A DNA stretch of 15,655 nt, from positions 1-15,655 of the forward strand of contig JAUSKS010000111.1 of NCBI GenBank assembly GCA_030646595.1. The letters are read 5' to 3'. A model generated the notes under the pieces. The model did not search any database. It saw only the letters and a program-made list of their open reading frames with translations, and was not told where the DNA came from. Both the position numbers and the translations under genes were made by a program. Shown here piece after piece: positions 7,597 through 14,548 of the stretch. Each line of letters starts with the position of its first letter. Within the stretch, counting starts at the first letter, position 1. The DNA comes from Gallionellaceae bacterium (GTDB lineage Bacteria; Pseudomonadota; Gammaproteobacteria; Burkholderiales; Gallionellaceae).

Positions 7597-8186
7597 TGCG
7601 CGTTTCCTGGCGGAGGTAAGGTAGGATCAGGTTTAATCAGCACAGGAGTGGCAGCAGGGGCAACCGCATCAGGCTTGGTTTTGGGCTGTATGATTACGCG
7701 TACCCGCCCCTTGCTGCTGCCGGCTTTTTGATTGGGAGCACTGTTAGCCTGAAAAATTTCAGTGCGTGAGTTATAGGTAATATGATCGCCGCGTACTTCA
7801 TCCTGGCCGCGTTTTATATGCGCCTGCCCAAAAAAATCAATGGCCGCATTATTGCTGTCATACTCGATACGCTCACCATAACCTTCTATGTATTCATCGA
7901 GCCCTTGGCGCTTTTGGCGAAAGCTGGCGAGCTGTCCCGTGGCTGTGCCATGCTTCAAACCTTCCTTATCTTGCGTGACGACAATCTTGTCACCGCGGAT
8001 AGTGATGGTGCCCTGGGTAAACTGTACCGCGCCCTCGAAGGTGCTAATTTGTTTGGCATCATCTATGTTGACCTGCCCGGCTTCCAGATGAATGGGTTGA
8101 TCACGGTCGCTAAGTTCGGCATGGCTGGGACTGCAAACCAAGGCCAGGCAGAGCAACACATAAAAATTATTTTTTGACGGGTGCAT
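7593..8186 (-). CDS. lptA: LptA, periplasmic LPS transport bridge protein
   Basis: LptA forms the periplasmic bridge that carries LPS from LptC to LptD. The protein has 197 residues. A signal peptide covers 1-23 (hydrophobic [11 protein letters not shown], cleavage after SHA). The OstA-like beta-jellyroll follows, with [54 protein letters not shown] and [17 protein letters not shown]. The C-terminus (about 165-197) is a basic then proline-rich tail. The ATG at 8186 is chosen because it yields a clean signal peptide; the frame is open upstream but that lies in lptC. The start overlaps the lptC end by 20 bases and the end overlaps lptB by 4. Confidence 0.95.
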   Translation of the reverse strand: MHPSKNNFYVLLCLALVCSPSHAELSDRDQPIHLEAGQVNIDDAKQISTFEGAVQFTQGTITIRGDKIVVTQDKEGLKHGTATGQLASFRQKRQGLDEYIEGYGERIEYDSNNAAIDFFGQAHIKRGQDEVRGDHITYNSRTEIFQANSAPNQKAGSSKGRVRVIIQPKTKPDAVAPAATPVLIKPDPTLPPPGNAQ

Positions 8187-8787
8187 GTTTGACAGGGTCG
8201 TGTTCGCTATTAACTTGTGCAAGCAGCTTGATGGTTCGCGCCTTGTTGTCGAGTTGCATACCCAGCGCATTAATGCGGTTGTGGGCATCCACCATTGTCA
8301 CTGCCTGGTCGGTATCAGCCAGATCACGGTCGGGAAGGACATGCAAATAATTACTGCTGAATACCAGTTCACTTTGTGTGGGGCTGGCGGCGCGTACCAA
8401 CCTTACTTCATCATGCAAAAATATTTCATCTCCTTTGCCAGACACCGTGCCTTTGTTGGCGTTAGCATAAAGAGCCGGGCTGTCTGGCGGCAGGCTGGTC
8501 AAGCGCGGAGCCTCCAGAAAGGTGCTGTCATTATCGGGGTAATGCAACATTTTTTGTGCAGCTACGATAAACCGGGGTTTGCCCTCTAGGCTGAAAGTGG
8601 TGGCATTAAATTTGTCGACAATAAAATCCGGGTCGTGGCGTTTGCTGCTATCTGCGGCAGGGGGCAAAGGCAACACTTGCTGACTCAACCAATATGCTGC
8701 CCCCAGCAATAACACGGGTGGCGACAATACCGCCCAGGCGCGTATGCGGTCCCATAGTGAATTATTGAGGAAAGTGGAATTGCTCAT
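8167..8787 (-). CDS. lptC: LptC, inner-membrane-anchored LPS export protein
   Basis: LptC receives LPS from the LptB2FG transporter and hands it to LptA. The protein has 206 residues: a short cytoplasmic N-terminus, one membrane anchor at about 17-36 (AWAVLSPPVLLLGAAYWLS) and a periplasmic jellyroll including DFIVDKFNATTFSLEG, GTVSGKGDEIFLHDEVRLVR and LVFSSNYLHVLPDRDLADTD. The C-terminal helix-like tail ends in KHAPVKK. Sequence conservation in LptC is low, so position between kdsC and lptA is part of the evidence. The start lies 4 bases after the kdsC stop, with AGGG 7 bases before the ATG. Confidence 0.93.
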   Translation of the reverse strand: MSNSTFLNNSLWDRIRAWAVLSPPVLLLGAAYWLSQQVLPLPPAADSSKRHDPDFIVDKFNATTFSLEGKPRFIVAAQKMLHYPDNDSTFLEAPRLTSLPPDSPALYANANKGTVSGKGDEIFLHDEVRLVRAASPTQSELVFSSNYLHVLPDRDLADTDQAVTMVDAHNRINALGMQLDNKARTIKLLAQVNSEHDPVKHAPVKK

Positions 8788-8791
8788 GCGG

Positions 8792-9334
8792 CTACCCTAA
8801 ATAAGGCGCAAGTTGTGCGTCCAGTGTGCCTTGGGCTGACATTAACAGTTCGCAAGCCTCACGCACTGCACCATGCCCGCCATCACGTTGTGTTACATAA
8901 TGGGCGCGGCTGCGTACTGTGTGCGGCGCATCGGGTACGCTGATCGCCAATCCTACATATAACATAACAGGCAGGTCCACCACGTCATCCCCCATAAAAG
9001 CGGCAGCTTGTGGAAGTAGCCGAAGTTTGGCCAGCAAATTTTGCATGGCCTCCAGTTTATTGGCGATGCCTTGATACAAATGGGTAATGCCCAAGCTCTG
9101 CGCGCGCAGTTCCACACAACGCGAAATACGCCCAGTGATAATCGCCAACTCCACGCCCGATGCCTTGAGCATTTTCAGACCATGTCCATCCAGCGAGTTG
9201 AAGCGCTTGAATTCTTCGCCCGAGTCAGACAAATACAAACCGCCGTCGGTCATGATGCCATCAATATCAAACGCGATGAGCCGTATGGGTTGGGCCGCAG
9301 TAACAATTTCGGGGCGGGCGGGTGTTAACAACAT
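8792..9334 (-). CDS. kdsC: KdsC, Kdo-8-phosphate phosphatase (HAD family)
   Basis: KdsC hydrolyses Kdo-8-phosphate to Kdo, the sugar that links lipid A to the LPS core. The protein has 180 residues, normal for this tetrameric cap-less HAD enzyme. The catalytic FDIDGIMTDG carries nucleophile D23 and acid D25. IITGR is at 65-69, a conserved lysine at 93, and the metal-binding GDD ends at 116-117. The C-terminal RDGGHGAVRE loop reaches the neighbouring active site in the family. The ATG at 9334 shares one base with the kdsD stop (TGATG); a TTG one codon earlier is less likely. Confidence 0.96.
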   Translation of the reverse strand: MLLTPARPEIVTAAQPIRLIAFDIDGIMTDGGLYLSDSGEEFKRFNSLDGHGLKMLKASGVELAIITGRISRCVELRAQSLGITHLYQGIANKLEAMQNLLAKLRLLPQAAAFMGDDVVDLPVMLYVGLAISVPDAPHTVRSRAHYVTQRDGGHGAVREACELLMSAQGTLDAQLAPYLG

Positions 9335-10320
9335 CAAATGACTTTCGCGCGTAACAGATCATGCATGTTCAAGGCACCCACTAATTTATTATCCGCATCC
9401 ACTACCAGCATTTGGTTAATGTTGTGCTGCTCCATGAGTTGCACTGCTTCCACGGCCAGCGCGTTGGGGCTGATGCTGCGCGGTTTGCGTGACATGACGG
9501 TGCTGACGGCTGTGGCGGTAAAATCCAGGCGCTTTTCCAAAGTGCGGCGCAAATCGCCGTCGGTATAAATACCCAATACCTGCTGTTCCTTATCGACAAT
9601 TGCTGTCATGCCCAAACCTTTGCGCGAGATTTCCAACACCGCTTGTGCCAGAGTGGCATCCTGCATTACCGCAGGAATCGCTGCGCCGGTGTGCATAATG
9701 TCATAGACATGGGTCAGCAAACGCCGGCCCAGACTGCCGCCCGGATGCGAACGGGCAAAGTCCGCTTCACCAAAACCCTTGGCATCCAGCAAAGCCATGG
9801 CCAGCGCATCGCCCAAAGCCAATGCGGCGGTGGTGCTGGTGGTGGGCGCCAATCCCATGGGACAGGCTTCTTTATCCACTGCGCCGTTAAGATGGGCATC
9901 TGCGGCGACGGCCAAGCTGGAGCGCGGATTGCCGGTCAAGCTGATCAGCCGCGCGCCTTGGCGCTTGATAACAGGTACGATGGTAAGCAGCTCCATGCTT
10001 TCGCCAGAATAAGACAAGGCGATAAACACATCCTTGGCGGTAATCATGCCCAGATCGCCATGGCTGGCTTCGGCAGGGTGTACAAAATAGGCTGGCGTAC
10101 CGGTGCTGGATAAAGTGGCAGCAATCTTGCGCGCAATATGACCGGACTTGCCCATGCCGCTGACGATCACCCGCCCCTCGCAGGCCAGGATAATATTCAG
10201 CGCCAGCAAAAAGGTTTCATCAATGCGCTGCGTCAGCGCCTGCACGGCAGCCGCTTCGATATTTAATACTTCACGTGCCAAGTCAAGCGCGCGTGAGGTA
10301 GCGGTGAGGGTGGAAGTCAT
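9334..10320 (-). CDS. kdsD: KdsD, arabinose-5-phosphate isomerase
   Basis: KdsD converts ribulose-5-phosphate to arabinose-5-phosphate, the first dedicated step to Kdo. The protein has 328 residues: an SIS sugar-isomerase domain (about 30-200) with VSGMGKSGHIARKIAATLSS, YFVHPAEASHGDLGM and ALSYSGESMELL, then two CBS domains (about 205-328) with IYTDGDLRR and the closing QMLVVDADNKLVGALNMHDL. It is the first gene of the long minus-strand run. A TATAAT-like box sits six bases upstream of the ATG with no Shine-Dalgarno between, so the message may be leaderless from that promoter. The preceding gene is insulated by a terminator, so this gene needs its own promoter. Confidence 0.97.
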   Translation of the reverse strand: MTSTLTATSRALDLAREVLNIEAAAVQALTQRIDETFLLALNIILACEGRVIVSGMGKSGHIARKIAATLSSTGTPAYFVHPAEASHGDLGMITAKDVFIALSYSGESMELLTIVPVIKRQGARLISLTGNPRSSLAVAADAHLNGAVDKEACPMGLAPTTSTTAALALGDALAMALLDAKGFGEADFARSHPGGSLGRRLLTHVYDIMHTGAAIPAVMQDATLAQAVLEISRKGLGMTAIVDKEQQVLGIYTDGDLRRTLEKRLDFTATAVSTVMSRKPRSISPNALAVEAVQLMEQHNINQMLVVDADNKLVGALNMHDLLRAKVI

Positions 10321-10326
10321 GGGTGA

Positions 10327-10332
10327 ATTATA
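10327..10332 (-). promoter_or_regulatory. Candidate -10 box for kdsD (possible leaderless start)
   Basis: Reading the minus strand, TATAAT is followed by TCACCC and then the kdsD ATG. A transcript starting about 7 bases after the box would begin at or beside the ATG. A weak TTGGGT lies 19 bases upstream of the box. An inverted repeat TATAGC-agc-GCTATA (10329-10343) overlaps the box. The -35 match is poor, so this is a candidate only. Confidence 0.4.
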
Positions 10333-10400
10333 GCAGCGCTATAAATCCAAAACCCAATTTACATGCAACAACCAGGAGATTTAAGCCTGCTTCAGACAGA

Positions 10401-10437
10401 CAAATAAAATTGTGGCACCCATCTAGGGTGCCACAAT
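10401..10437 (-). terminator. Intrinsic terminator of the di-heme peroxidase gene
   Basis: A perfect 12-bp stem (10426-10437 with 10409-10420) with a 5-base loop lies 41 bases after the peroxidase stop codon. Read on the minus strand, the stem ATTGTGGCACCC is followed by TTTTATTTG, a T-rich tract (10401-10408). There is no T-tract on the other side, so it acts on the minus strand. It separates the peroxidase from kdsD. Confidence 0.9.
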
Positions 10438-10477
10438 CCTACCTGCCCGGTTAACCAACCCGGATTATTTTGTATCG

Positions 10478-12076
10478 TTACGGCGTCATTTGAAAATGGA
10501 ACTGTGGATCACCGGTATACAGGAACGGTTTAATACCCGTGTCTGTCCCGCTACAGCGTCCGGCAGATCCCACCGCAGTCAGGTTCGTTCCGTTCGGAAT
10601 GTTGATGGACGGACGATCAAACGGCGCTTGCTCACATTTCACCCGGTTGTCGGTCAGGGTCAACATGAAGTCAACCAAGGCAGTCTGCTCGGCAGTGGTC
10701 AGCCCCAAGGGGGTGATCTGGGCGTCGGTAGCGCCGCTGGGATGATCCCCGCCGCGATTGTAAAAATCCACCAACTGCTGCAAGGTGAGGTATCCACCGT
10801 TGTGGAAGTACGGCCCGGTCAGCTCAATGTTACGGATGGTGTTTGATTTGAATTCGCCATCATTGGCGGGTTGCACCCCACCGTCTTCGCTTACTGGTCG
10901 CACGGCGGTGTTGGTGAAGTCACCACGGCCACCAGTCTGAATCGAAGCATTGGTGAATTCCGGCCCACCGTGGCAGCCGGCGCAACCCCCTTTGTTCAGA
11001 AATACATCCTGACCAACCAGTTGCTGCGCGGTAAGCGCCGGCCCGCCCTCACGCGACTTGTCAAACGGAGTGTCGTTTGGATTCAACGTGGCTTCATACA
11101 GCATTACTGCCAACCCCCAGAATAGCGAGAAGTTCTGCTCCGTTTGGGTAAAACCTGAACCGTTCGGAACCAGCGTATCCGAGACATAGGTTGATTGGAA
11201 TGCTGCCTGGATCATGGCCTTGTAGGTGGTATTCAGGCCGGTTGCTGGAGATTTGGAAAGCGATCCCAACACGCTGTCGGTAGTATGGACAACCTGTGCA
11301 CCTAACGGTGTCAGCCCATTGTTGACCATCTTGCGCCCCAGCAGAGGGAAAGTCAGACCCTCGCAAGACATTTCAACAGCATTGAGTGGCGGCCCCACGG
11401 CTTGCGAGGCGGTGCTGGCCGGTGAGATCGAGAGCGAGGCCTTGACCATGCCTTTGCGTCCGGTGACCCAGATAGCCTTCAAGGGGTCGGTGATGGAATT
11501 ACCTGAAATATCTACGCCGTTGAAAGTTGATTTGGCGCGCCCATCCCAGAAATTGTCTTTATGAAAAACCGACAGTACCGTACTGGGAGAGTTACGATCA
11601 GTGACGCGACGATCCGTGCTCAACGCTGAACCACAGGTGTCCACTGCCGAGCCAGAGGTAAGGCTGATGAAGTTCTTATGCACTACGCCTTGTGAGCCAA
11701 CTACGTCATCATGCATGAACGGAAAATCGGTCTTGTCCAGTGGCAGGGTAACATCGAAAACACCGTTGCGACCCGGATTAAGACCGGGATTAACCGTATT
11801 CACCGTACGCGGATCCACGCCCGAACTAAAGTGACAAGTGGCACAAGCAGTCTGCCCGTCGCTGCCGACCTGCATATCCCAGAACAGTGCTTTACCCAGC
11901 CGGATTGCGGCGGCGGTATCTTTCACATAGTTAGTAAGACTGGGCAGGGGAACTGCTACCGTCTTGAGTGAGTTGGGAACGGGAGCTGCCACGGCCTGTC
12001 CTGCCAGCAATAGCGAACAGGTCAGGACGAGTGCCCGTTTGACTTTTTTCAAGGTACTTCGATTTGTTTTATACAT
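10478..12076 (-). CDS. Long di-heme cytochrome c peroxidase / MauG-like protein
   Basis: A periplasmic di-heme c-type cytochrome of 532 residues, with a signal peptide at about 1-31 (basic start, ALVLTCSLLLAG, cleavage near AVAA). Two heme-binding motifs are present: CATCH (78-82) and CAGCH (365-369). Family blocks include NSPSTVLSVFHKDNFWDGRA (163-181) and ELTGPYFHNGGYLTLQQLVD (418-437). Classical bacterial peroxidases are near 330 residues with heme motifs about 150 apart; here they are 287 apart, with extra sequence around 87-155 and 205-305. By alignment from memory, Y439 falls where classical enzymes have an axial Met, as in MauG-like proteins. Extra cysteines (148, 238, 481, 508) might form disulfides. 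Likely substrates are H2O2 or an oxidised partner; the role is not known. The ATG at 12076 has GGAG 6 bases upstream. The gene is monocistronic, with its own terminator. Confidence 0.88.
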   Translation of the reverse strand: MYKTNRSTLKKVKRALVLTCSLLLAGQAVAAPVPNSLKTVAVPLPSLTNYVKDTAAAIRLGKALFWDMQVGSDGQTACATCHFSSGVDPRTVNTVNPGLNPGRNGVFDVTLPLDKTDFPFMHDDVVGSQGVVHKNFISLTSGSAVDTCGSALSTDRRVTDRNSPSTVLSVFHKDNFWDGRAKSTFNGVDISGNSITDPLKAIWVTGRKGMVKASLSISPASTASQAVGPPLNAVEMSCEGLTFPLLGRKMVNNGLTPLGAQVVHTTDSVLGSLSKSPATGLNTTYKAMIQAAFQSTYVSDTLVPNGSGFTQTEQNFSLFWGLAVMLYEATLNPNDTPFDKSREGGPALTAQQLVGQDVFLNKGGCAGCHGGPEFTNASIQTGGRGDFTNTAVRPVSEDGGVQPANDGEFKSNTIRNIELTGPYFHNGGYLTLQQLVDFYNRGGDHPSGATDAQITPLGLTTAEQTALVDFMLTLTDNRVKCEQAPFDRPSINIPNGTNLTAVGSAGRCSGTDTGIKPFLYTGDPQFHFQMTP

Positions 12077-12105
12077 GTTAAGCTCCATTGTGATTAAGCC
12101 ACTTT

Positions 12106-12131
12106 TGATCAACTACAGCACCAGTTGATCA
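12106..12131. promoter_or_regulatory. Operator-like inverted repeat upstream of the peroxidase
   Basis: A perfect 9-bp inverted repeat, TGATCAACT (12106-12114) and AGTTGATCA (12123-12131), with an 8-base spacer, ends 30 bases upstream of the peroxidase start codon. It could be an operator for a dimeric regulator or a hairpin in the 5' leader. It contains TTGATCAA but not the TTGAT-N4-ATCAA spacing of an FNR box. Confidence 0.5.
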
Positions 12132-12296
12132 CCTTTGCTACTCCCCGCAATAGCCCCCTGCACACTGTGAAGGCAGCCAACCGAAGCCTGTTTTCATCTC
12201 CAAATGTTTTTGGATTAAAGCGTGATCTGTATAAACTCAATATAAAAGTAAAGAAAAAGTAGCATGTGATCTTTTAAAAATCAATGTAAAAATAAC

Positions 12297-12302
12297 TATA
12301 AT
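12297..12302 (+). promoter_or_regulatory. Candidate -10 box in the AT-rich region
   Basis: A perfect TATAAT on the plus strand lies in the 17% GC segment upstream of the antiporter gene. The sequence 17 bases upstream is only TTAAAA, a weak -35 match, and in AT-rich DNA such boxes occur by chance. An alternative is TTGTCG (12418-12423) with CATAAA 16 bases later. Neither is firm. Confidence 0.25.
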
Positions 12303-12555
12303 TTATTGCTATCTATGGAATATTTTTAAATTTTCTATAACGTCTGGGATAAGCACAGCATAACTTGGCATAAACTGGTAAGTGGCTTCGATAATGCTGG
12401 ATGTATTTGACTGTTTTTTGTCGGCGTTGGAATGTGCTGCATAAAAAAGAAGGGGGTGAGGCCGAGAATCGTTGCAAATTTAAGGGCACCCTTAAGCATG
12501 CCCAGTGAAATTTTTGAAAGGAAGCGCTACTTAAGGCATTATCCGTTCAGAATAA

Positions 12556-12571
12556 ATTTCCGCGCGGAAAT
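12556..12571. promoter_or_regulatory. Palindrome covering the antiporter ribosome-binding site
   Basis: ATTTCCGCGCGGAAAT is a perfect 16-bp palindrome ending 3 bases before the antiporter ATG at 12575. The only Shine-Dalgarno-like bases (GGAA) lie in its right half. As RNA it can fold into a 6-bp stem with a GCGC loop, which would hide the ribosome-binding site; as DNA it could bind a symmetric regulator. Confidence 0.5.
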
Positions 12572-12574
12572 ATT

Positions 12575-14548
12575 ATGGGAAATTCCTTACATCTGGTTTT
12601 AATTTTACTGGCCGTAGCGGTCGGCGTGGTCGTGCTGTGCCGGGTGGTGCGCCTGCCCGCAGTGCTGGGTTATCTGATTGTGGGTATTTTGATCGGACCA
12701 CATACCCTGGGCTGGATACCCGATGTGCCAGAGACCCGTCATCTGGCCGAGTTCGGCATTGTCTTCCTGATGTTCAGCATCGGGCTGGAATTCAGCCTGC
12801 CACGCTTGCGCTCCATGCAGCGCGCGGTGTTCGGCCTGGGCACTGCACAGGTGGCAGCGACCATGCTGCTGGTCATGCTGGCTTCACTATTTTTTGGGCT
12901 GGACTGGCGCGCAGGGCTGGCACTGGGTGGTGTGCTGGCCATGTCTTCAACCGCTATCGTCAGCAAGATGCTGGTAGAACGTGCCGAATTAAACACCTCA
13001 CACGGTCAGAAAATAATCGGCGTGCTGCTATTCCAGGACCTGGCCGTGGTGCCGCTCATTATTATCATCCCGGCGCTGGCCAGCAATAGCGGTCAGGCTA
13101 TCCAGGTTACCCTCAGTCTGGCCTTGTTCAAGGCGGCATTGGTGTTGGTCGCGCTGCTGGTGTTCGGACAGCGCTTGATGCGCCCGTGGTTTCATCTGGT
13201 CGCCCGGCAAAAATCTTCCGAATTATTCATGCTCAATGTCTTGCTGTTTACCCTGGGGTTGGCTTACCTGACTGATCTGGCCGGGCTGTCTTTAGCGCTG
13301 GGGGCATTTGTGGCGGGCATGCTCATTTCTGAAACAGAGTACCGCTATCAAGTGGAAGACGACATCAAGCCATTTCGTGATGTGCTGTTGGGTTTGTTTT
13401 TTGTCACGATCGGCATGCAGCTGAACCCGGCCAGCGTGATGGCCGGGTTCAGCTGGGTAGTGCTGGTGTTGCTGATTTTGCTGCCATTCAAAGCGGCAGT
13501 GGTGGCATTGTTGGTGCGCTGGCTGGACGGCGATTGGGGCTCGGCCATACGCAGCGGCTTAGGCTTGGCGCAAGCAGGCGAATTCGGTTTTGTATTGCTG
13601 ACATTGGCTGGTGGCGCCAATCTGCTGCCCGCCGTGGTGATGCAGAATGTATTGGCGGCGATGTTGATTTCCATGCTCATCGCGCCCTTCCTGATTCAAT
13701 ACGCTGAAGCCATCGTGCGCCGCATCTCTCCTTCCGAATGGATGAACCGCGCCATGCAATTGCATCGCATTGCCGTACAAGGCATGGCAGTGGACGCGCA
13801 TCTCATTATCTGTGGTTATGGGCGTAGTGGACAAACGCTGGCCAGTTTCATGGGCCAGGAAAAAATCAGTTTTATCGCGCTGGATCTGGATTCGCGCCGG
13901 GTGCGGCAAGCGGCAGCAGCGGGCGAAAATGTGGTCTATGGCGATGCAGCCAAACGTGAAGTGTTGCTGGCCGCAGGTTTGATGCGCGCCAAGACTTTGG
14001 TGATTAGCTATGATGATATGCACTCTGCCTTGAAAATTTTGCACCATGTAAAAGAATTACGCCCTGGTTTGCCAGTGGTGGTGCGCACAGCAGATGATAG
14101 CCACATCGAGACATTGAAACAGGCAGGCGCGGCCGAGGTGGTAGCGGAAGTCACCGAAGGCAGCGTCATGCTGGCTTCGCAAGCGCTGTTGATGGCGGGC
14201 ATTCCACTTAACCGTGTTATCCGTCGCATACAGGAAAACCGTGCGCGGCGTTACAGTGTGTTCAGTGGGTTTTTTCGCTTGCCAGCGGACCCCGCGGGTG
14301 AAGCCACAGAGAGCATGGCCCCACGCTTCCACAGTGTGTTGCTGCATGAAAAACATCGAGCTGTGGGCAAGACGCTGGATGAAATCAATCTGGCCGAGCT
14401 GCTGGTGGAAGTCAATTCAGTGCGCCGTCATAATGTAAGAGGCAGCCATCCTATGGGGGACATGGTGCTCAAGCCGGGCGATGTGTTGGTGCTGCTGGGT
14501 CAGCCTGTGCCGCTGATAGAGGCAGAAAAGCGGCTGTGTGGTGAGTAA
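12575..14548 (+). CDS. KefB/KefC/YbaL-type monovalent cation:proton antiporter with RCK domains
   Basis: An inner-membrane CPA2-family transporter of 657 residues. The N-terminal domain (1 to about 385) is very hydrophobic, with roughly twelve membrane segments. It includes LGYLIVGILIGPHTLG, GVLAMSSTAIVSKMLVE and the hallmark LLFQDLAVVPL with Q154-D155. A RCK-N (TrkA-N) nucleotide-binding domain follows from about 406, with CGYGRSGQ at 413-420, an acidic LDLD beta-strand end and YGDA. A RCK-C domain occupies about 585-655 (SVLLHEKHRAVGKTLDEINL, LKPGDVLVLLG). It probably exchanges K+ or Na+ for protons under nucleotide or redox control. Classical KefB/KefC lack this arrangement at the C-terminus, so the exact ion and regulator cannot be assigned. 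The next gene starts inside its last codons. Confidence 0.9.
   Translation: MGNSLHLVLILLAVAVGVVVLCRVVRLPAVLGYLIVGILIGPHTLGWIPDVPETRHLAEFGIVFLMFSIGLEFSLPRLRSMQRAVFGLGTAQVAATMLLVMLASLFFGLDWRAGLALGGVLAMSSTAIVSKMLVERAELNTSHGQKIIGVLLFQDLAVVPLIIIIPALASNSGQAIQVTLSLALFKAALVLVALLVFGQRLMRPWFHLVARQKSSELFMLNVLLFTLGLAYLTDLAGLSLALGAFVAGMLISETEYRYQVEDDIKPFRDVLLGLFFVTIGMQLNPASVMAGFSWVVLVLLILLPFKAAVVALLVRWLDGDWGSAIRSGLGLAQAGEFGFVLLTLAGGANLLPAVVMQNVLAAMLISMLIAPFLIQYAEAIVRRISPSEWMNRAMQLHRIAVQGMAVDAHLIICGYGRSGQTLASFMGQEKISFIALDLDSRRVRQAAAAGENVVYGDAAKREVLLAAGLMRAKTLVISYDDMHSALKILHHVKELRPGLPVVVRTADDSHIETLKQAGAAEVVAEVTEGSVMLASQALLMAGIPLNRVIRRIQENRARRYSVFSGFFRLPADPAGEATESMAPRFHSVLLHEKHRAVGKTLDEINLAELLVEVNSVRRHNVRGSHPMGDMVLKPGDVLVLLGQPVPLIEAEKRLCGE

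Larger units (their letters stand above)
12077..12574. other. Divergent intergenic region between peroxidase and antiporter genes
   Basis: These 498 bases separate two divergently transcribed genes and must hold promoters for both. Positions 12241-12340 are about 17% GC, far below the flanking genes. Other visible structures are the inverted repeat at 12106-12131, TTAAGGG-ca-CCCTTAA at 12480-12495, and the 16-bp palindrome at 12556-12571. I found no convincing RNA gene or conserved protein here. Confidence 0.8.

Noticed and set aside
12101..12114. FNR/Anr box upstream of the peroxidase
   Set aside because: TTGATCAA lacks the four-base spacer of TTGAT-N4-ATCAA; the larger inverted repeat is the better description.
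12425..12442. Sigma-54-like promoter (TTGGAATGTGCTGCAT) upstream of the antiporter
   Set aside because: Only 8 bases separate the GG and GC elements instead of 10, and the -24 element matches poorly.
12498..12602. Small plus-strand ORF of 34 codons (MPSEIFERKRYLRHYPF...) ending inside the antiporter gene
   Set aside because: It has no convincing ribosome-binding site, no recognisable family and overlaps the antiporter start; an ORF this short is expected by chance.
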